In this document: positions 63,470 to 64,000 of the stretch, piece by piece
Layout: each line of letters starts with the position of its first letter
Numbering within the stretch: position 1 is the stretch's first letter
Assembly: GCF_038050405.1 (NCBI RefSeq)
Contig: NZ_CP150901.1
Coordinates: 2,914,001 to 2,978,000 of the forward strand
Direction: 5' to 3'
Source: Paraburkholderia sp. IMGN_8
GTDB taxonomy: Bacteria; Pseudomonadota; Gammaproteobacteria; Burkholderiales; Burkholderiaceae
Length of the DNA stretch: 64,000 nt
Translations under genes and position numbers: made by a program
The notes under the pieces: generated by a model
What the model saw: only the letters and a program-made list of their open reading frames with translations
Told to the model about the DNA's origin: nothing
The model's database searches: none

Positions 63470-63586
63470 GAATGTAGCTTCCTAAATGTGTGTAAGTACC
63501 GCACCGGAATCTCCATCGCGCGATGGCGCAAATGACAGATTGTCCGGTGACAGGTGTTCGCACTTTAGGACCTACAAAAAACGGCT

Positions 63587-64000
63587 CTACAGCAACTCAG
63601 TATTGCCAAAATGGTGTTGTATCCGTCCCACGGGCGCCAGGATCTTCCCCTTGTCTTCCGCCGCCCTTTGGCGGTAGCGTTCGACCACGAAGTCGACAAA
63701 ACTTCTGAGCGCCAGCGCCATGTGCGGCTGTCCGGAGTAAAGAACCCATACGGTGCGCTCATCGCCGCACAATTCGACATGCGTCAGCAGCGGTCGCAAT
63801 GTACCGTCCGACAACTCGCTTTGAATGAGCGACGTTGACAGACGCGCTATGCCGAGGCCCGCCAGCACCGCGCGCTTCACCAGAAGCGGCCTCTGCATGT
63901 TCAGGATAGGCCGCACGACCACGCGTTGCGTGCCGTGCATGTCGCGGAACTCCCAGTAACGGCTAGGGGCGTCCGAGGCCACGAGTACATCATGCGAAGC
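63587..64000 (-). CDS. LysR-family regulator, C-terminal fragment (cut by window edge)
   Basis: The last 137 codons of a LysR effector-binding domain; the frame continues past base 64000. It starts in the window with ASHDVLVASDAPSRYWEF and contains RPILNMQRPLLVKRAVLAGLGIARLSTSLI, SELSDGTLRPLLTHVEL and VWVLYSGQPHMALALRSFVDFVVE, the pattern of CrgA/DsdC-like LysR proteins common in Burkholderia. DNA-binding domain and target are outside the window. Confidence 0.85.
   Translation of the reverse strand, partial: ASHDVLVASDAPSRYWEFRDMHGTQRVVVRPILNMQRPLLVKRAVLAGLGIARLSTSLIQSELSDGTLRPLLTHVELCGDERTVWVLYSGQPHMALALRSFVDFVVERYRQRAAEDKGKILAPVGRIQHHFGNTELL

Noticed and set aside
1..64000. tRNA, rRNA, CRISPR, insertion sequences, integrases or attachment sites
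   Set aside because: No cloverleaf-like segment, spaced direct-repeat array, transposase or integrase frame was recognised by reading; no mobile element is claimed.

Overview
The window looks like chromosomal DNA from a Burkholderiales bacterium, most likely Paraburkholderia or Burkholderia. The evidence is high GC throughout, two OmpC-like trimeric porins of the type abundant in that group, many LysR/GntR/TetR regulators, and compact catabolic operons with 4-nt start/stop overlaps. No tRNA, rRNA, CRISPR array, insertion sequence or phage gene was seen. Both ends cut a gene: a methyl-accepting chemotaxis protein at the left and a LysR regulator at the right.

Layout. 1-3.4 kb: chemoreceptor start, porin, a TctD-like response regulator, and an orphan NMT1/SsuA-type binding protein. 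3.8-12.7 kb: a predicted beta-1,4-galactan / galacto-oligosaccharide locus (exported GH53 endo-galactanase, GH42 beta-galactosidase, complete sugar ABC importer, LacI regulator) with three matching 16-bp operator palindromes. 12.7-16.2 kb: pqiABC, an envelope lipid-transport type MCE system. 16.4-18.8 kb: a DUF3313 lipoprotein, a TetR regulator and a response regulator with a degenerate receiver; two duplicated promoter/operator modules link them. 18.9-20 kb: OsmC-like protein and HAD hydrolase. 20.1-24.6 kb: Lrp regulator, ornithine cyclodeaminase, CtlX-type amidinohydrolase and an APC permease, which look like an arginine/citrulline/ornithine catabolic set. 24.7-26.8 kb: soluble NarX/NarL-like kinase and regulator plus a double-PAS protein.

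27.1-49.5 kb is the largest system: an almost complete methylated-amine catabolic island. Trimethylamine is oxidised by Tmm, TMAO is demethylated by Tdm, dimethylamine by a heme-dependent N-demethylase (three subunits plus a GcvT-like partner), and methylamine enters the gamma-glutamylmethylamide / N-methylglutamate route by GmaS and MgsABC. FolD and PurU can oxidise the C1 units carried on tetrahydrofolate. A permease and a fused PP2C phosphatase/Ser-Thr kinase sit in the gmaS-mgs operon. The usual four-subunit N-methylglutamate dehydrogenase (mgdABCD) is absent from the window; a single-chain FAD oxidoreductase with its own EtfBA follows the cluster and may take its place.

49.5-59.9 kb is a second catabolic system that I cannot assign to a known substrate: a luciferase-like monooxygenase, flavin reductase with an extra domain, aldehyde dehydrogenase, NIPSNAP protein, alpha/beta hydrolase, AA_synth-family protein and a polyamine-type ABC importer. 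A GntR/FCD regulator and four copies of one palindrome (core TATGGTATTCCATA) tie the two halves into one regulon. 60-64 kb: LysR with divergent MFS exporter, a second porin and the partial LysR gene.
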